A stretch of DNA of 61,333 nucleotides from an uncultured Geobacteraceae bacterium. Lineage in GTDB: Bacteria; Desulfobacterota; Desulfuromonadia; Geobacterales; Pseudopelobacteraceae. Location of the stretch: assembly GCA_903901875.1 (NCBI GenBank), contig CAIUSO010000097.1, forward strand, positions 1 to 61,333. Reading direction: 5' to 3'. Made by a program: the position numbers and the translations under genes. Numbering within the stretch: position 1 is the first letter of the stretch; the number at the start of each line of letters is the position of its first letter. Below, piece after piece: positions 27,105 to 36,703 of the stretch. The notes under the pieces are model-generated. The model made no database searches, was not told where the DNA came from, and saw nothing but the letters and a program-made list of their open reading frames with translations.

Positions 27105-27971
27105 ATGGCGGTTAAATTTTTTGGACAATACCTGGTAGAACAGGGCACCATCACAATGGACGGACTCCGAAACGCTGTTGAGCTTCAGGAGAAACGGAAC
27201 CTGAAACTTGGTGAACTTGCCATGGAAATGGGTCTGATTTCGGTAGCGGATATTCAACTGGCCCACAACGAGCAGATGACCCGTGACGTCAAGTTGGGGG
27301 ATCTGCTGGTCGACAGGGGGCTTCTCAGCCCAGCCCAGCTGAATGACCTTCTGGTACGCCAGAAAAACAACCACCTCTATATTGGTGAAGCACTTATTCA
27401 AACCGGTGCGTTGACGGAGACTTCTCTCCGCGAACACCTTGAGAGTTTCTCCGCAACCCAGGCCATATATGCTCCAACCGGCACCCGGTTGCCCATCACC
27501 ACCGGAAATGACCCACTCTGGGAGATGTGTCTGGATCTTACCTGCTCCATGGTTACCCGGGTTCTTGACCTGAAGCACCGGCCTGGTACCTGCATGCCAA
27601 TCACAACCATTCACCCCAACCATATGCTGGCGGCCATGGAGCTACAGGGTGACGTCACCGCCCGTTTTATTATATCGGTTTCGGAAAAGTTGCAAAAGAC
27701 CATTGCCCGGGCCATGCTTTCAGAGTGGTCGGTAGAACATGAACCTGCTGAAATTCTGGAAGATACGGTACGGGAATTTGCAAACGTTATCTGCGGAAAC
27801 ATTGCGGCAAAGGCATCCCAAGCGGGGGTAGTCATGGATATTTTACCACCCTACACCGTCCAGGTACCGCCCGCCGGGCTCCCTACCCCTGACGGATACG
27901 GCTCATTCATTTTTCCAATACATCTGGAGGATGGTGATACGCTGGAACTGATTCTGCTGATACAGGAATAG
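27105..27971 (+). CDS. CheX-like protein with N-terminal repeats
   Basis: 288 aa. Residues about 1-120 hold three repeats of the pattern L-G-(E/D)-L-L/A-x(3)-G-L-(I/L)-S: LGELAMEMGLIS, LGDLLVDRGLLS and IGEALIQTGALT, each followed by a helix. These resemble the N-terminal domains of MshE/PilB-type ATPases that can bind c-di-GMP. Residues about 135-285 resemble CheX, a CheY-P phosphatase, with the helix EDTVREFANVICGNIAAKAS holding the expected acidic and Asn residues (ExxN...N). The order CheY-like then CheX-like supports a phosphatase role. The N-terminal domain would then tie chemotaxis to c-di-GMP, which is inferred. Confidence 0.7.
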   Translation: MAVKFFGQYLVEQGTITMDGLRNAVELQEKRNLKLGELAMEMGLISVADIQLAHNEQMTRDVKLGDLLVDRGLLSPAQLNDLLVRQKNNHLYIGEALIQTGALTETSLREHLESFSATQAIYAPTGTRLPITTGNDPLWEMCLDLTCSMVTRVLDLKHRPGTCMPITTIHPNHMLAAMELQGDVTARFIISVSEKLQKTIARAMLSEWSVEHEPAEILEDTVREFANVICGNIAAKASQAGVVMDILPPYTVQVPPAGLPTPDGYGSFIFPIHLEDGDTLELILLIQE

Positions 27972-28003
27972 GCGTTTCTCACCACTGATTAACTTCCCGT
28001 CCA

Positions 28004-28723
28004 CTACCGCCACACTTCATCCGTATACTCACCGTCACCACTCCGTAGCAGAAGCGGCGGCTCCACCACCGGTGCCGTGCGCCTCCCTTTGGCCAGTTCA
28101 GCCATAAATAGGGTAGCAGGTGCATCAATCGTGTTATGAATCATCCGTATGCGCAACACCGCAAGCTTCATCTCAACCGCACAGGCCATAAACTCACTGA
28201 GGCGGGACGGCAACTGGATAAAACAGATTTTGCCCGACGGTTTTACCAGATACTTGGCGGCAGACATAAAGTCGGCCAGACGGGCGGTTGTTTCATGGCG
28301 CGCCGCGTCACGTCCGGTGCGGGGGCTGACCTTACCACTTCCGGCTGTTCTGAAGGGGGGATTGGAAACCACCAGATCAAAGGTAGAATCGGCAAAGTGG
28401 GATCTGAGGTCCATCACATCTTTGGCAGAGACGGTAACACGGTCGCCAAGTCCGTTATGGGAAATATTTCGTTCAATCAGAGCGGCCATCGTGCCGTTAT
28501 TTTCAACGGCAACAACCGAAGCATCACGGTTTATCCGGGCCAGCACCAGTGAAATGATACCACAACCGCCCCCCAGATCAACAATACTCCCCCCACCCGG
28601 GATCGTACCACAGAAGCGGGCCAGCAACAGGGGATCAAGGGAATAGCGATAGCCGTGACGGGGCTGCCACAACTGCAGGTCGAACCGTTTCAGGTCATCA
28701 AGGGTATATTCTTCACCCTTCAC
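28004..28723 (-). CDS. trmN6: tRNA1(Val) (adenine-37-N6)-methyltransferase-like
   Basis: 239 aa SAM-dependent methyltransferase. The SAM pocket is VDLGGGCGIISLVLA, and the catalytic motif IV is VSNPPFRTAGSG, the NPPF type used for N6-adenine or exocyclic amino groups. The N-terminus YTLDDLKRFDLQLWQPRHGYRYSLDPLLLARF fits the YfiC/TrmN6 family. The start overlaps the end of the YfhO-like gene by 11 nt. The last 40 residues are not obviously conserved. Substrate is by family only. Confidence 0.8.
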   Translation of the reverse strand: MKGEEYTLDDLKRFDLQLWQPRHGYRYSLDPLLLARFCGTIPGGGSIVDLGGGCGIISLVLARINRDASVVAVENNGTMAALIERNISHNGLGDRVTVSAKDVMDLRSHFADSTFDLVVSNPPFRTAGSGKVSPRTGRDAARHETTARLADFMSAAKYLVKPSGKICFIQLPSRLSEFMACAVEMKLAVLRIRMIHNTIDAPATLFMAELAKGRRTAPVVEPPLLLRSGDGEYTDEVWR

Positions 28724-31187
28724 CGGTCACCTTTTTCCCCTTGAACCATTCCCGAAACAGTAACCAGCCGAACAGGGCAAAGGATGCCAACGTCAGGTAG
28801 GTACCTGCTTTAAACGGAAGTGGATCAAAGACAAACTCGACCCGATGGGTACCGGGAGTGAGGTAGACGCCTCGCAGAATGTGATCAACCGGAACTATCT
28901 CCCCCCGTTTTCCATCGATGGAAACAGTCCACCAGCGATAATACTTTTCCCCTATGACCAGCAGGCAGTTTTTGAGGACCTGAGTATCTACCACAATCCG
29001 CTCCGATTCATACCGGGCAACGGTAGCACTTCCCGTCGGAGCATTCAGAAAAGAAGGATATGGTTCCATCTGCAACGGCGGATTCGTCTCCACAATGGCC
29101 ACCCGGTCAGGCCTGAAGTCCGTTGAACTTGCCATAATGCTAACACGCTGCTGGGGGTCGGTCACGACCACCGTCGAAGGAACCAGCCACGCCTTGGGGA
29201 GAACGGTTTTATTTTCAAGTACGACTGAACCGTTGACAGAACTGAATACCGGTTGATATTTCATTTCCAGAGCCGTCCTCTGAGAGGCAAATTCCTCCGC
29301 AGGCAACAGCAGATATTTGAGATTCATGATATCGGGCATGGGCCCCATAAGGGAAAAAGCATCGAGAAACTGCTTATAGCGGCGCTCGCTGATAGTGACA
29401 TAGGCCGACACATTGGCAAAACCGTTATCGGCGTAAAAGTGGGCGTTTTCACCATTCATCGGTTGCATCCGGTATGTACCGAGACGTGGTTTGAGAAAAG
29501 TAACAATGTCGTTTTTGACGGCATCACCCTTGGCAGCCGGGGGGGGAGCAACCACCAGAAACCGGGTATTGACCCGCCAGAGATCGCCCAGTGCCAGCAC
29601 CAGCAACAGAGGAAGAAATAATCTGGTCGGGAGTTTTTTCCGGTACCAGGCAACCACCATGGCCAGATACACCACCGCCATGCCACAGGAGATGACACTG
29701 TCCCGGAACATATGCCCCATTCGCTCACTGATTAATGCCTGCCCCTCCTGATAGCGGGTGGATGCCGTAATGAACTCCGACAGGGCCGTGGCAATCGATT
29801 GCTTGCCAACGGCAACTCCGAGACAGATCGTCCCGGCCAGGAGGGTCACTCCGACACACCACCAGAGCCACCAGCCAAGCCGCTTGCGTTCGATATCCCG
29901 GTCAGCCAGAACATCAATACCCCGACCGGCCAAAACGGCTGCCCCGAAGGCAAAGAGGAAGAGGATCATCTTCGGCACCCGGAAGCTGGAGAATGCCGGG
30001 AGATGATCAAACATAAACCGGTAAACAAAGGTATATTTCCCCAATGCCATTATGAGGGTAGCCCCCATGAGAAAGGCCAGGTACCGGGTAACCCGGTCAC
30101 GCCGGTAGAAAAACGGCAAGGGAAGCAATAGCCAGGGAAGCAACCCCAGATAGTCGCTGGTCTGGGTAAAGCGCATTCTTCCCCAATAGTACACCTGACC
30201 GGCCGCAGGCACATCCCCCCCTTCCTGGCGGGAATAGCCGAAGAGCCCCGGAACAATGTAGGAGAGAATTTCTTCGGGTGGCATCGACCAGCTCATTCCC
30301 TCGTCATAGCCGATCCCCTTTTGAGCCGGTGCCGCCGCCCCCGACGGGGTGGTGGTTCCCCCCACGGCCTCACCTCTCTCCGACTGTTGTGACCAGCTGT
30401 AGAGCGGAGCAAATGACATGGCGGTTGTGGTAAAAAACAGCAGCAACAGGGCAATCGCCAGAAGGAAATCTTTCCGGAAGCGGGGTCCGTAGGCCCCTTT
30501 TTTCGCCCGGAAACGTTCCCCCACGAACCAGAGCCAGTAGGTACCGACTGCCATGCAGGAGTAAAAAGAAATCTGCCAATGCATATGGAAAAACTGCAGA
30601 GCAAGCATCAGGGAAACCATTGCATAATGAAAGAAACGACCGCTTCTCACCCCCCGTTCCATGAAGAGAAATACCCAGGGAAACCAGCAGATGGCTTCCA
30701 GTTTCTGGATATGTCCCGCATTGATCAGCGACGAATTTTCCGTGCAGATGACGTAAAGCAGACCAGCTATACAGGAACCAAGGCGACTGGTGCCGATCTG
30801 ACGACAGTAGAGAAAGGTACCGATGGCACCCCAGCACATGGCACAGACCGCCAACCAGGCAATGCTTGAGGGAAAAGGGAAAAAGTGTTGAATAAAATAA
30901 CGGTGAAACAGCAGGTTAATGGCGTTCCATCCCCCCTCCAGCGTTCGCCCTCCGTCACTCAAGGTTTCCCATCCGGCATGAAAAATTGACGGAATCCCCT
31001 GAAAGAACTGCAGTAGACTCTGCTCCTTGACCGCCTTTGCCCCCCAGAAAAACTGGGTCACCACGTCGGAGGCGCGGATAATCTGGTCGGTAAAGATGAT
31101 TCTACCAAAGAATGCGATAATGATGACCACCATCATAATCAGGTAAAAGGAGTCACGCTCCCGCAGGCTGTTCCTATTGTCTGACAT
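28713..31187 (-). CDS. Large YfhO-like membrane protein
   Basis: 824 aa, about 13 membrane helices over residues 1-500, then a periplasmic C-terminal domain (GSVVLENKTVLPKAWLV, YRWWTVSIDGKRGEIVPVDHILRGVYLTPG) and a last helix. This layout matches the YfhO family, which includes GT-C-type proteins that glycosylate lipoteichoic acid or lipids in Gram-positives. The loop after helix 1 contains Asp/Glu residues (FTDQIIRASDVVT) as in GT-C folds. I chose ATG 31187 with GGGAG 6 nt upstream. It lies at the end of the polysaccharide region and may modify the glycan from lipid-linked sugars. Substrate unknown. Confidence 0.75.
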   Translation of the reverse strand: MSDNRNSLRERDSFYLIMMVVIIIAFFGRIIFTDQIIRASDVVTQFFWGAKAVKEQSLLQFFQGIPSIFHAGWETLSDGGRTLEGGWNAINLLFHRYFIQHFFPFPSSIAWLAVCAMCWGAIGTFLYCRQIGTSRLGSCIAGLLYVICTENSSLINAGHIQKLEAICWFPWVFLFMERGVRSGRFFHYAMVSLMLALQFFHMHWQISFYSCMAVGTYWLWFVGERFRAKKGAYGPRFRKDFLLAIALLLLFFTTTAMSFAPLYSWSQQSERGEAVGGTTTPSGAAAPAQKGIGYDEGMSWSMPPEEILSYIVPGLFGYSRQEGGDVPAAGQVYYWGRMRFTQTSDYLGLLPWLLLPLPFFYRRDRVTRYLAFLMGATLIMALGKYTFVYRFMFDHLPAFSSFRVPKMILFLFAFGAAVLAGRGIDVLADRDIERKRLGWWLWWCVGVTLLAGTICLGVAVGKQSIATALSEFITASTRYQEGQALISERMGHMFRDSVISCGMAVVYLAMVVAWYRKKLPTRLFLPLLLVLALGDLWRVNTRFLVVAPPPAAKGDAVKNDIVTFLKPRLGTYRMQPMNGENAHFYADNGFANVSAYVTISERRYKQFLDAFSLMGPMPDIMNLKYLLLPAEEFASQRTALEMKYQPVFSSVNGSVVLENKTVLPKAWLVPSTVVVTDPQQRVSIMASSTDFRPDRVAIVETNPPLQMEPYPSFLNAPTGSATVARYESERIVVDTQVLKNCLLVIGEKYYRWWTVSIDGKRGEIVPVDHILRGVYLTPGTHRVEFVFDPLPFKAGTYLTLASFALFGWLLFREWFKGKKVTGEG

Positions 31188-31203
31188 CTTCACTCCCTAC
31201 CCT

Positions 31204-32172
31204 TCACAGATAACTCTCCACGGTCCGCCTGATCCCCTCGCCCATCTCCGTCACCGGTTGCCACCCCAATTCCTCTTTCGCACGGGTAATGTCGGAGAGG
31301 TAATCACCGGTCTCGATGGCCCGGTACTCCTCGGGCCAGGGCACCTGCACGATACTGCCACGGCCGGCGGCTTGCAGGGCCAGCTCAGCCAACTCCATCA
31401 GACTGGTCCCCTTCCCGTCACCGATGTTATAGATATTTCCCCGTGCGGCCTCAACCGAAGCGGAGCACAACAGGCCATGGACCAGATCATCAATATAGAG
31501 GTAATCGCGCCGCTGACTGCCATCGCCAAACAGGGAAATGGGGGTGCCACACACCGCCGACTGAATGAAAGCGTTGGCTATACCGTAGCTTCTCCCCTCT
31601 CCCGCCTGGAAAGGACCATAGGGATTGGAGATACGGAGCACCGTTGCCTTGAGGCCATGGAGTCGGCCATAGATAAGGTGGTAGTTCTCCACCGCCAGCT
31701 TATGGGCGGCATAGATTGATTCGGGTGCCAGGGGATGCAGTTCATCCACCGGCAGATAGCGGGGTTTTCCGTACACTAGACGGCTGCTGGGAAACACAAT
31801 CGTAACCTGGGGATTGAAGGTACGGCACGCCTCCAGTATGGTCAGATGCCCCCGGCAATTGACGTCCAGATCGTTCAGGGGGGTCTTGTTGCTATCTGCG
31901 GCCCCCGACTTTCCTGCCAGATTCAAGATAATCTGCTGATCACGGACCACCCGTTCCACCTTCTCCGAATCACGGATATCGGCAACGGCAAGACGTATAT
32001 GGCCACGCACCGCCTCATAGGCGGGGGTGGGCCGTGTCGGCTCGAAATTATCGAGTACCGTGACCTCTGCCCCCAACTCCAGCAACCGGGCACAGCTGTT
32101 AAGCCCGATAAAACCCAGACCACCGGTCACCAGCACCCGTGTGCCACGATAAAAATCACCGTAATTGTTCAC
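31204..32172 (-). CDS. NAD-dependent sugar-nucleotide epimerase/dehydratase
   Basis: 322 aa short-chain dehydrogenase of the extended type. The Rossmann glycine motif is VTGGLGFIGLNSCA, an Asp after it (VLDNF) binds NAD, and the active-site Tyr-Lys is in ESIYAAHKLAVE with the preceding Ser in FPSSRLVYG. C-terminal blocks RRDYLYIDDLVHGL and NIGDGKGTSLMEL are typical of UDP-sugar epimerases. The reaction could be a 4-epimerisation or similar on UDP- or GDP-sugar; this cannot be decided by eye. It overlaps the GT4 gene upstream by 4 nt. Confidence 0.85.
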   Translation of the reverse strand: MNNYGDFYRGTRVLVTGGLGFIGLNSCARLLELGAEVTVLDNFEPTRPTPAYEAVRGHIRLAVADIRDSEKVERVVRDQQIILNLAGKSGAADSNKTPLNDLDVNCRGHLTILEACRTFNPQVTIVFPSSRLVYGKPRYLPVDELHPLAPESIYAAHKLAVENYHLIYGRLHGLKATVLRISNPYGPFQAGEGRSYGIANAFIQSAVCGTPISLFGDGSQRRDYLYIDDLVHGLLCSASVEAARGNIYNIGDGKGTSLMELAELALQAAGRGSIVQVPWPEEYRAIETGDYLSDITRAKEELGWQPVTEMGEGIRRTVESYL

Positions 32173-33170
32173 CTTGCACCTTTACCTTTCTGAAGCACCA
32201 CCCCATAGATCTCTTCCAGCCGGTCAATCATCCTGTCCGAAGTAAACTGCCCCAGAAACTCTCTCCCCTGCCGTACCAGGCGCTCCGACAGTTCCCGGTC
32301 AGTCAGGCAGCTGACAATCCGCTCTGCCAGTAGTTCGTAATCATCAAGTGGCACGGTGAATCCGGTCCGGCCATCCAGAACAATTTCCGGATTCCCCCCC
32401 GCATCGGAAAGAATGGGGGGCACGCCCGCCATGGTTGCCTCCGACGACACCAGCGGTATCGCTTCAATCTCCGACGGCATGACAAACGCCTTGGCCCTTC
32501 CATAGGTCTTGTACAACTCGGCACGGGACATGCCGTAGATGAACTGCACCGGCAACCCCCTGGCCAGAAAACGGGCAAAGGTCTTCACGTACCCGTAGTC
32601 ATTGCCGATCACCATGAGGCGGGCATCGGGAACCGACTTCAGCACCAGCGGCAGGGCCCGCAACAGGCGATGTATCCCCTTACGAAAATAATCCCCCCCC
32701 ACGAACAGAATCAGATTCTCTTTTTGCTCCCACGGCCGGGACTCAATTTCGCTGTAATCCAGCCCATAGTAGAAGTTGAGATACCTGTGGGGATGGTCAA
32801 AGAGCTCATAGACATACTGCCCATGGAGAATCATGCCGTCAATACGGGTAAACAACCGACGATACTTGAACTTCCGATACTGCTGCAAGAGAAATCGCAC
32901 CGGAAAATCAAGGCAGAAAAAATGGAAATAGCGCACCCAGTAATAATCGTGACTGTCCACCACCAGGGGACACCGGAGCCTGCGGGCCAGCACGGGGTCC
33001 AGATGTTTCAGATTAAGACAGTGAGCAATATCCCACTCCTGCTCCAGATCTGCTTCCGATTCATAGACCTTGATGGTGTGACGTTTGCCCAGTTCCCGCA
33101 GCACATTGGCCTGATAGGTGCCGCCACCGGTCAGGGATTCACCGGTATGTGCCAGTATGAGTATTCTCAT
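32169..33170 (-). CDS. Glycosyltransferase family 4
   Basis: 333 aa GT-B protein. It starts MRILILAHTGESLTGGGTYQ with the acceptor-side loop, and the C-terminal donor domain shows ENLILFVGGDYFRKGIHRLL, VPDARLMVIG and the late block SEIEAIPLVSSEATMAGVPPI, with its Glu-x(7)-Glu active-site pattern (EAIPLVSSE). It is unusually short for GT4. It is coupled at both ends with the epimerase gene and 28 nt from the next GT4 gene. Sugar specificity unknown. Confidence 0.85.
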   Translation of the reverse strand: MRILILAHTGESLTGGGTYQANVLRELGKRHTIKVYESEADLEQEWDIAHCLNLKHLDPVLARRLRCPLVVDSHDYYWVRYFHFFCLDFPVRFLLQQYRKFKYRRLFTRIDGMILHGQYVYELFDHPHRYLNFYYGLDYSEIESRPWEQKENLILFVGGDYFRKGIHRLLRALPLVLKSVPDARLMVIGNDYGYVKTFARFLARGLPVQFIYGMSRAELYKTYGRAKAFVMPSEIEAIPLVSSEATMAGVPPILSDAGGNPEIVLDGRTGFTVPLDDYELLAERIVSCLTDRELSERLVRQGREFLGQFTSDRMIDRLEEIYGVVLQKGKGAR

Positions 33171-33197
33171 TGCGCTCCCACCTTGCCCGTTAATAAG

Positions 33198-34307
33198 TTA
33201 CTTCCCCATCACCCGGCCATACAGTGCCACGGTTTCCCGGGCCGTCTGTTCCCAGGTAAATCGGGCGGCCCGCCCTTTTCCCTTCTCACTCAGGGAGCGG
33301 CACAACTCTTGCGAGCCGGCCAACGCCAGCATTTTTTCGGCCAGATCGCTCGGGTCGTGGGGGTCTGTCAGCAACGCCCCGTCCCCCGCCACCTCCGGCA
33401 TCGAGGAACAATTGGATGTTATGACCGGAGTTCCGCAGGCCATGGCTTCCAGTATGGGCATACCAAACCCCTCGTACAGGGAAGGATAGACAAAAAAGTC
33501 CGCCTTCGAATAGAGCAGCGGCAAATCGGCATCATCAACAAACCCGAGAAACTGAACGTGGTCCTCCAGCTTGTGGGTCTCAATAATTCGGGCCAGATTT
33601 GAAAGACGCCACCCCGAGGCACCGCCAATTAACAGCTTCTGTTCCATACCCCGGGTACGGGCTATGGCGTAGGCTTCCAGCAAGCGGGGAAGATTCTTAC
33701 GGGCCTCCAGGGTACCAATATTCAGGATGTACCGTTCCGGAAGGGACCGGGCAAAAGCACCTTCCGACTCCCCGGTCGGCTGGAACCGCGTATCAACCCC
33801 CAGGCGGATCACCTGTACCTTCCCCTCATCCACCGAATAGCGGGAAAGTATGTCTTTTTTTGAACTTTCGCTGATGGTAATAATGGCATCGGCCCGTTTC
33901 AAAACAGAGGGGAGAACGTATGTATGATAGTACACCTGCATCCTGCCATGTGTTTCCGGATGCAGTACCGGCGACACGTCGGTGATGGTAATGACGTTCC
34001 GGTAGTGACAGGGCATAAACGTACCATAGTGGGTGGTGGCATGAATCAGGTCAAAACCATCCCTCCCCGCCTTGCCGGGAAGTACGAGATTTGGCCAGGT
34101 AATTTTCACCAACCGCTCCGACCGGATCGGATACCTGACGTGGGAAATGTTCCCCATGCCACCGACGGAGCCGGGTAGAAAATCAACGGTGGATATGCGG
34201 TGTCCCCCAACGGCCACGGCATCAAGAGCCTGAAGCAGACTTTTGGTGTACACCCATGTCCCGGCGCGGAAATTTTGGAGAAAAGAGGTGGTAACGCCAA
34301 TGTTCAC
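33198..34307 (-). CDS. Glycosyltransferase family 4
   Basis: 370 aa from GTG 34307 (VNIGVTTSFLQN), which has GGAGGG 7 nt upstream; a longer reading to 34397 would overlap the upstream gene by 86 nt. The donor domain contains RYILNIGTLEARKNLPRLLEA and the block [20 protein letters not shown] with the two Glu of retaining GT4 enzymes. The N-terminal half has HATTHYGTFMPCHYRNV and ITDVSPVLHPE, typical of mannosyl- or rhamnosyltransferases such as those of O-antigen loci. It is 4 nt after the next GT4 stop. Confidence 0.88.
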   Translation of the reverse strand: MNIGVTTSFLQNFRAGTWVYTKSLLQALDAVAVGGHRISTVDFLPGSVGGMGNISHVRYPIRSERLVKITWPNLVLPGKAGRDGFDLIHATTHYGTFMPCHYRNVITITDVSPVLHPETHGRMQVYYHTYVLPSVLKRADAIITISESSKKDILSRYSVDEGKVQVIRLGVDTRFQPTGESEGAFARSLPERYILNIGTLEARKNLPRLLEAYAIARTRGMEQKLLIGGASGWRLSNLARIIETHKLEDHVQFLGFVDDADLPLLYSKADFFVYPSLYEGFGMPILEAMACGTPVITSNCSSMPEVAGDGALLTDPHDPSDLAEKMLALAGSQELCRSLSEKGKGRAARFTWEQTARETVALYGRVMGK

Positions 34308-34311
34308 CCGT

Positions 34312-35451
34312 TCACCCTCCCGTTTTCCGCAACGCAGCAAGCACCTCTGCCCCGTATCGTTGCCAGGAGAATTGCACTGCCTGACGTATTCCATCACCTT
34401 TCATCCGTTCGCGAAGTGCCCGATCGTCACAGAGCTGCTGCATGGCCCCCCCAATTTCGGCGACAGATTCGGGGTTGACCAGCAGGGCGGCATCACCCGC
34501 CACCTCCGGCAGGGAAGAGACGGTTGAGGTAATAACCGGACAGCCGCAGGCCATGGCTTCGGCAACCGGAATCCCGAACCCCTCGTAAAGGCTGGGAAAA
34601 AGCAGCCCCAAAGCGGCACCATAGAGTGGCGGCAAATCCTCTTCCGGTACGAAACCGGTCAGGACAACCCGCTGTTGCAGCCCGAGTTTGCGGATCAAAC
34701 CGGCCAACGTCTGATCCTGAAGTGCCCGTTTTCCAGCCAGTACCAGCGTTACCTCACCGGATAGCCCACCGAACGCTTCCAGCATCCGGCTGAGATTTTT
34801 CCGCCAGTCCGTATCCCCCACATAGATAAAGAAATTACCGGCAATGCCGTACCGCTGTCGCACCCGTTCCTGCTCCGACATATCTCCGGAACGCGCAGGA
34901 CAAAACAGGGCGTGATCAATACCGGGATAGGCCACGGAAACCACCTCCGGGTCAAGGTTCAGCAGACCGATGGCATCATCACGGGTGGCCCGGGAAATGG
35001 CAAGCAACCGATCACTTCGGCGCAACTTTTGAAAATTAAGGGGCCAGCCAACCCTGATGGACAGCGGCTGTTGGGCCAGCACTTCGGGAAAAAGCAGGGG
35101 GATCATATCATAGAGAAGCGAAACGACTTTTATCCCCCGGGGAGGTACCAGATAGCTGTTAAAATCAGTGCCAAGGAACACCCGGGCAGTGCTTTTTTTG
35201 ACAATACCCGCCAGGAACAGCTGGTCGGCAAGCCAGTTAAAGCGATTGGGACGTTCGGGACGAAAGGTCTTAATTCGCTCTTCCCGGGCAAACCATCGGG
35301 GGGGCTCACTCCCCTGCTGGGTAATGAGGATGAATTCGTCCTCTGCCCCCGCCTGTCGCCCCATCTCCGTCAGCAGATTGTTCATGAGAACGCCGATGCC
35401 CCGCACCTTGTTGGCGTTCTGCACCGGACGCACGTCAATGCAAATTTTCAC
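34312..35451 (-). CDS. Glycosyltransferase family 4
   Basis: 379 aa. Begins [21 protein letters not shown], with the conserved RGIG loop near residue 20. The donor domain holds [38 protein letters not shown] and [25 protein letters not shown] transcript shared with genes 35462-36619 and 33198-34307 is very likely (gaps of 10 and 4 nt). The three consecutive GT4 proteins have the same RGIG-type opening and may add similar sugars in series. Specificity unknown. Confidence 0.88.
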   Translation of the reverse strand: MKICIDVRPVQNANKVRGIGVLMNNLLTEMGRQAGAEDEFILITQQGSEPPRWFAREERIKTFRPERPNRFNWLADQLFLAGIVKKSTARVFLGTDFNSYLVPPRGIKVVSLLYDMIPLLFPEVLAQQPLSIRVGWPLNFQKLRRSDRLLAISRATRDDAIGLLNLDPEVVSVAYPGIDHALFCPARSGDMSEQERVRQRYGIAGNFFIYVGDTDWRKNLSRMLEAFGGLSGEVTLVLAGKRALQDQTLAGLIRKLGLQQRVVLTGFVPEEDLPPLYGAALGLLFPSLYEGFGIPVAEAMACGCPVITSTVSSLPEVAGDAALLVNPESVAEIGGAMQQLCDDRALRERMKGDGIRQAVQFSWQRYGAEVLAALRKTGG

Positions 35452-35461
35452 AGTGGCACCT

Positions 35462-36619
35462 TCATTTGCCGGTCAGCTCCCGATAGACGTCCATGGTTTC
35501 TGCTGCGCACTTTTTCCAACTGAACTCCGCCGCCCGCGCAAGCCCCCGTTCACGTAATTCCCCATGGAGGGCACGATCTTCCAGTATTCTTCCCATCGCT
35601 TCGGCCAATTCCTCCGGTCTGGTGGGATCAATCATCAACCCCGCATCACCAACAACTTCGGGAAGCGATGAGGTGTTGGAGGTAACCACCGGACAGCCGC
35701 ACGCCATGGCTTCAAGGGGGGGGAGGCCAAAACCTTCGTACAAAGAGGGAAACGCAAACAGAGAAGCGCCATTATACAGATACGGAAGATCATAATCGGC
35801 AACAAAACCGGTGAACAGTACGGATTTTTCCAATCCTTCCCTCTGGATAATCGCCATAACCTCCTCATAGTGCCCGCCCCCTTTATTCCCCGCCAAGACG
35901 AGGTTATGGGGGACATTTTTCTCAGCTTTAAGCAGTGCATAGGCTTTTACCAGTGCGGGAACATTTTTCCTGAGTTCCATCGGTCCCGTATATAAAATGT
36001 AGTCGCCGGCAACACCATAACGACTGAGCACACGCTGAATTGCATCCTTGTCATCAAGAGGACGGAACCGCTCATCAGCGGCGAGTAATATGACACGCAC
36101 CTTTTCTTCCGGTATTCCAAACGTGGTGATGATGTCCCGTTTGGTATGTTCAGAAATGGAAATTACCGTATCTGCACGACTGATATATCTCTTCAATTCG
36201 GCTTTCTGATAGAGAGGTACGCAATATTCAGGTAAAAGCATGATCAAATCGTAAATTGTAACAACACCACGTGCTTTACGCAGTGGTGGAGTTACAAAGT
36301 TGGTCGCGTGATAAATATCAATGCCTCCGAGAGAACTATCAAGGGGCAAAAAATCAGATGATCGCCAAAACCAGCGAAGAACCCGAATTGGGGGAAATGT
36401 TCTCTCACAGATAAATACACGGTCGGGATTCTGAGCCTGAATAGCAGGTCCTAACCCCTGATAACCGTGAGTAAACCACTCCTTAACTTCTCTTCTTAAA
36501 TGCAACGAAACAAGTAACTCGGGGTCCATCTCCAGAAGGTTTTCCAGTAACCTCCACATATAGACGCCAATTCCCCTGGTTGTCGTAAAAAGCGGCCGCC
36601 CATCAAAACCTATTTTCAT
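35462..36619 (-). CDS. Glycosyltransferase family 4
   Basis: 385 aa. Opening MKIGFDGRPLFTTTRGIGVY, donor domain DYILYTGPMELRKNVPALVKA, VLFTGFVADYDLPYLYNG and [24 protein letters not shown]. This is the closest relative, by eye, of gene 34312-35451. It heads the downstream GT4 run and lies 84 nt from the GT2 gene upstream; that gap contains no visible structure. Retaining GT-B mechanism by family. Confidence 0.88.
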   Translation of the reverse strand: MKIGFDGRPLFTTTRGIGVYMWRLLENLLEMDPELLVSLHLRREVKEWFTHGYQGLGPAIQAQNPDRVFICERTFPPIRVLRWFWRSSDFLPLDSSLGGIDIYHATNFVTPPLRKARGVVTIYDLIMLLPEYCVPLYQKAELKRYISRADTVISISEHTKRDIITTFGIPEEKVRVILLAADERFRPLDDKDAIQRVLSRYGVAGDYILYTGPMELRKNVPALVKAYALLKAEKNVPHNLVLAGNKGGGHYEEVMAIIQREGLEKSVLFTGFVADYDLPYLYNGASLFAFPSLYEGFGLPPLEAMACGCPVVTSNTSSLPEVVGDAGLMIDPTRPEELAEAMGRILEDRALHGELRERGLARAAEFSWKKCAAETMDVYRELTGK

Positions 36620-36703
36620 TAGAAGTCCCTTTATTTAATGTGACTTTTCGTCAGCACCACCAGTTTAAAATGCCGGTTGCCTTGCTGGCCATAGATTCGT
36701 GTC

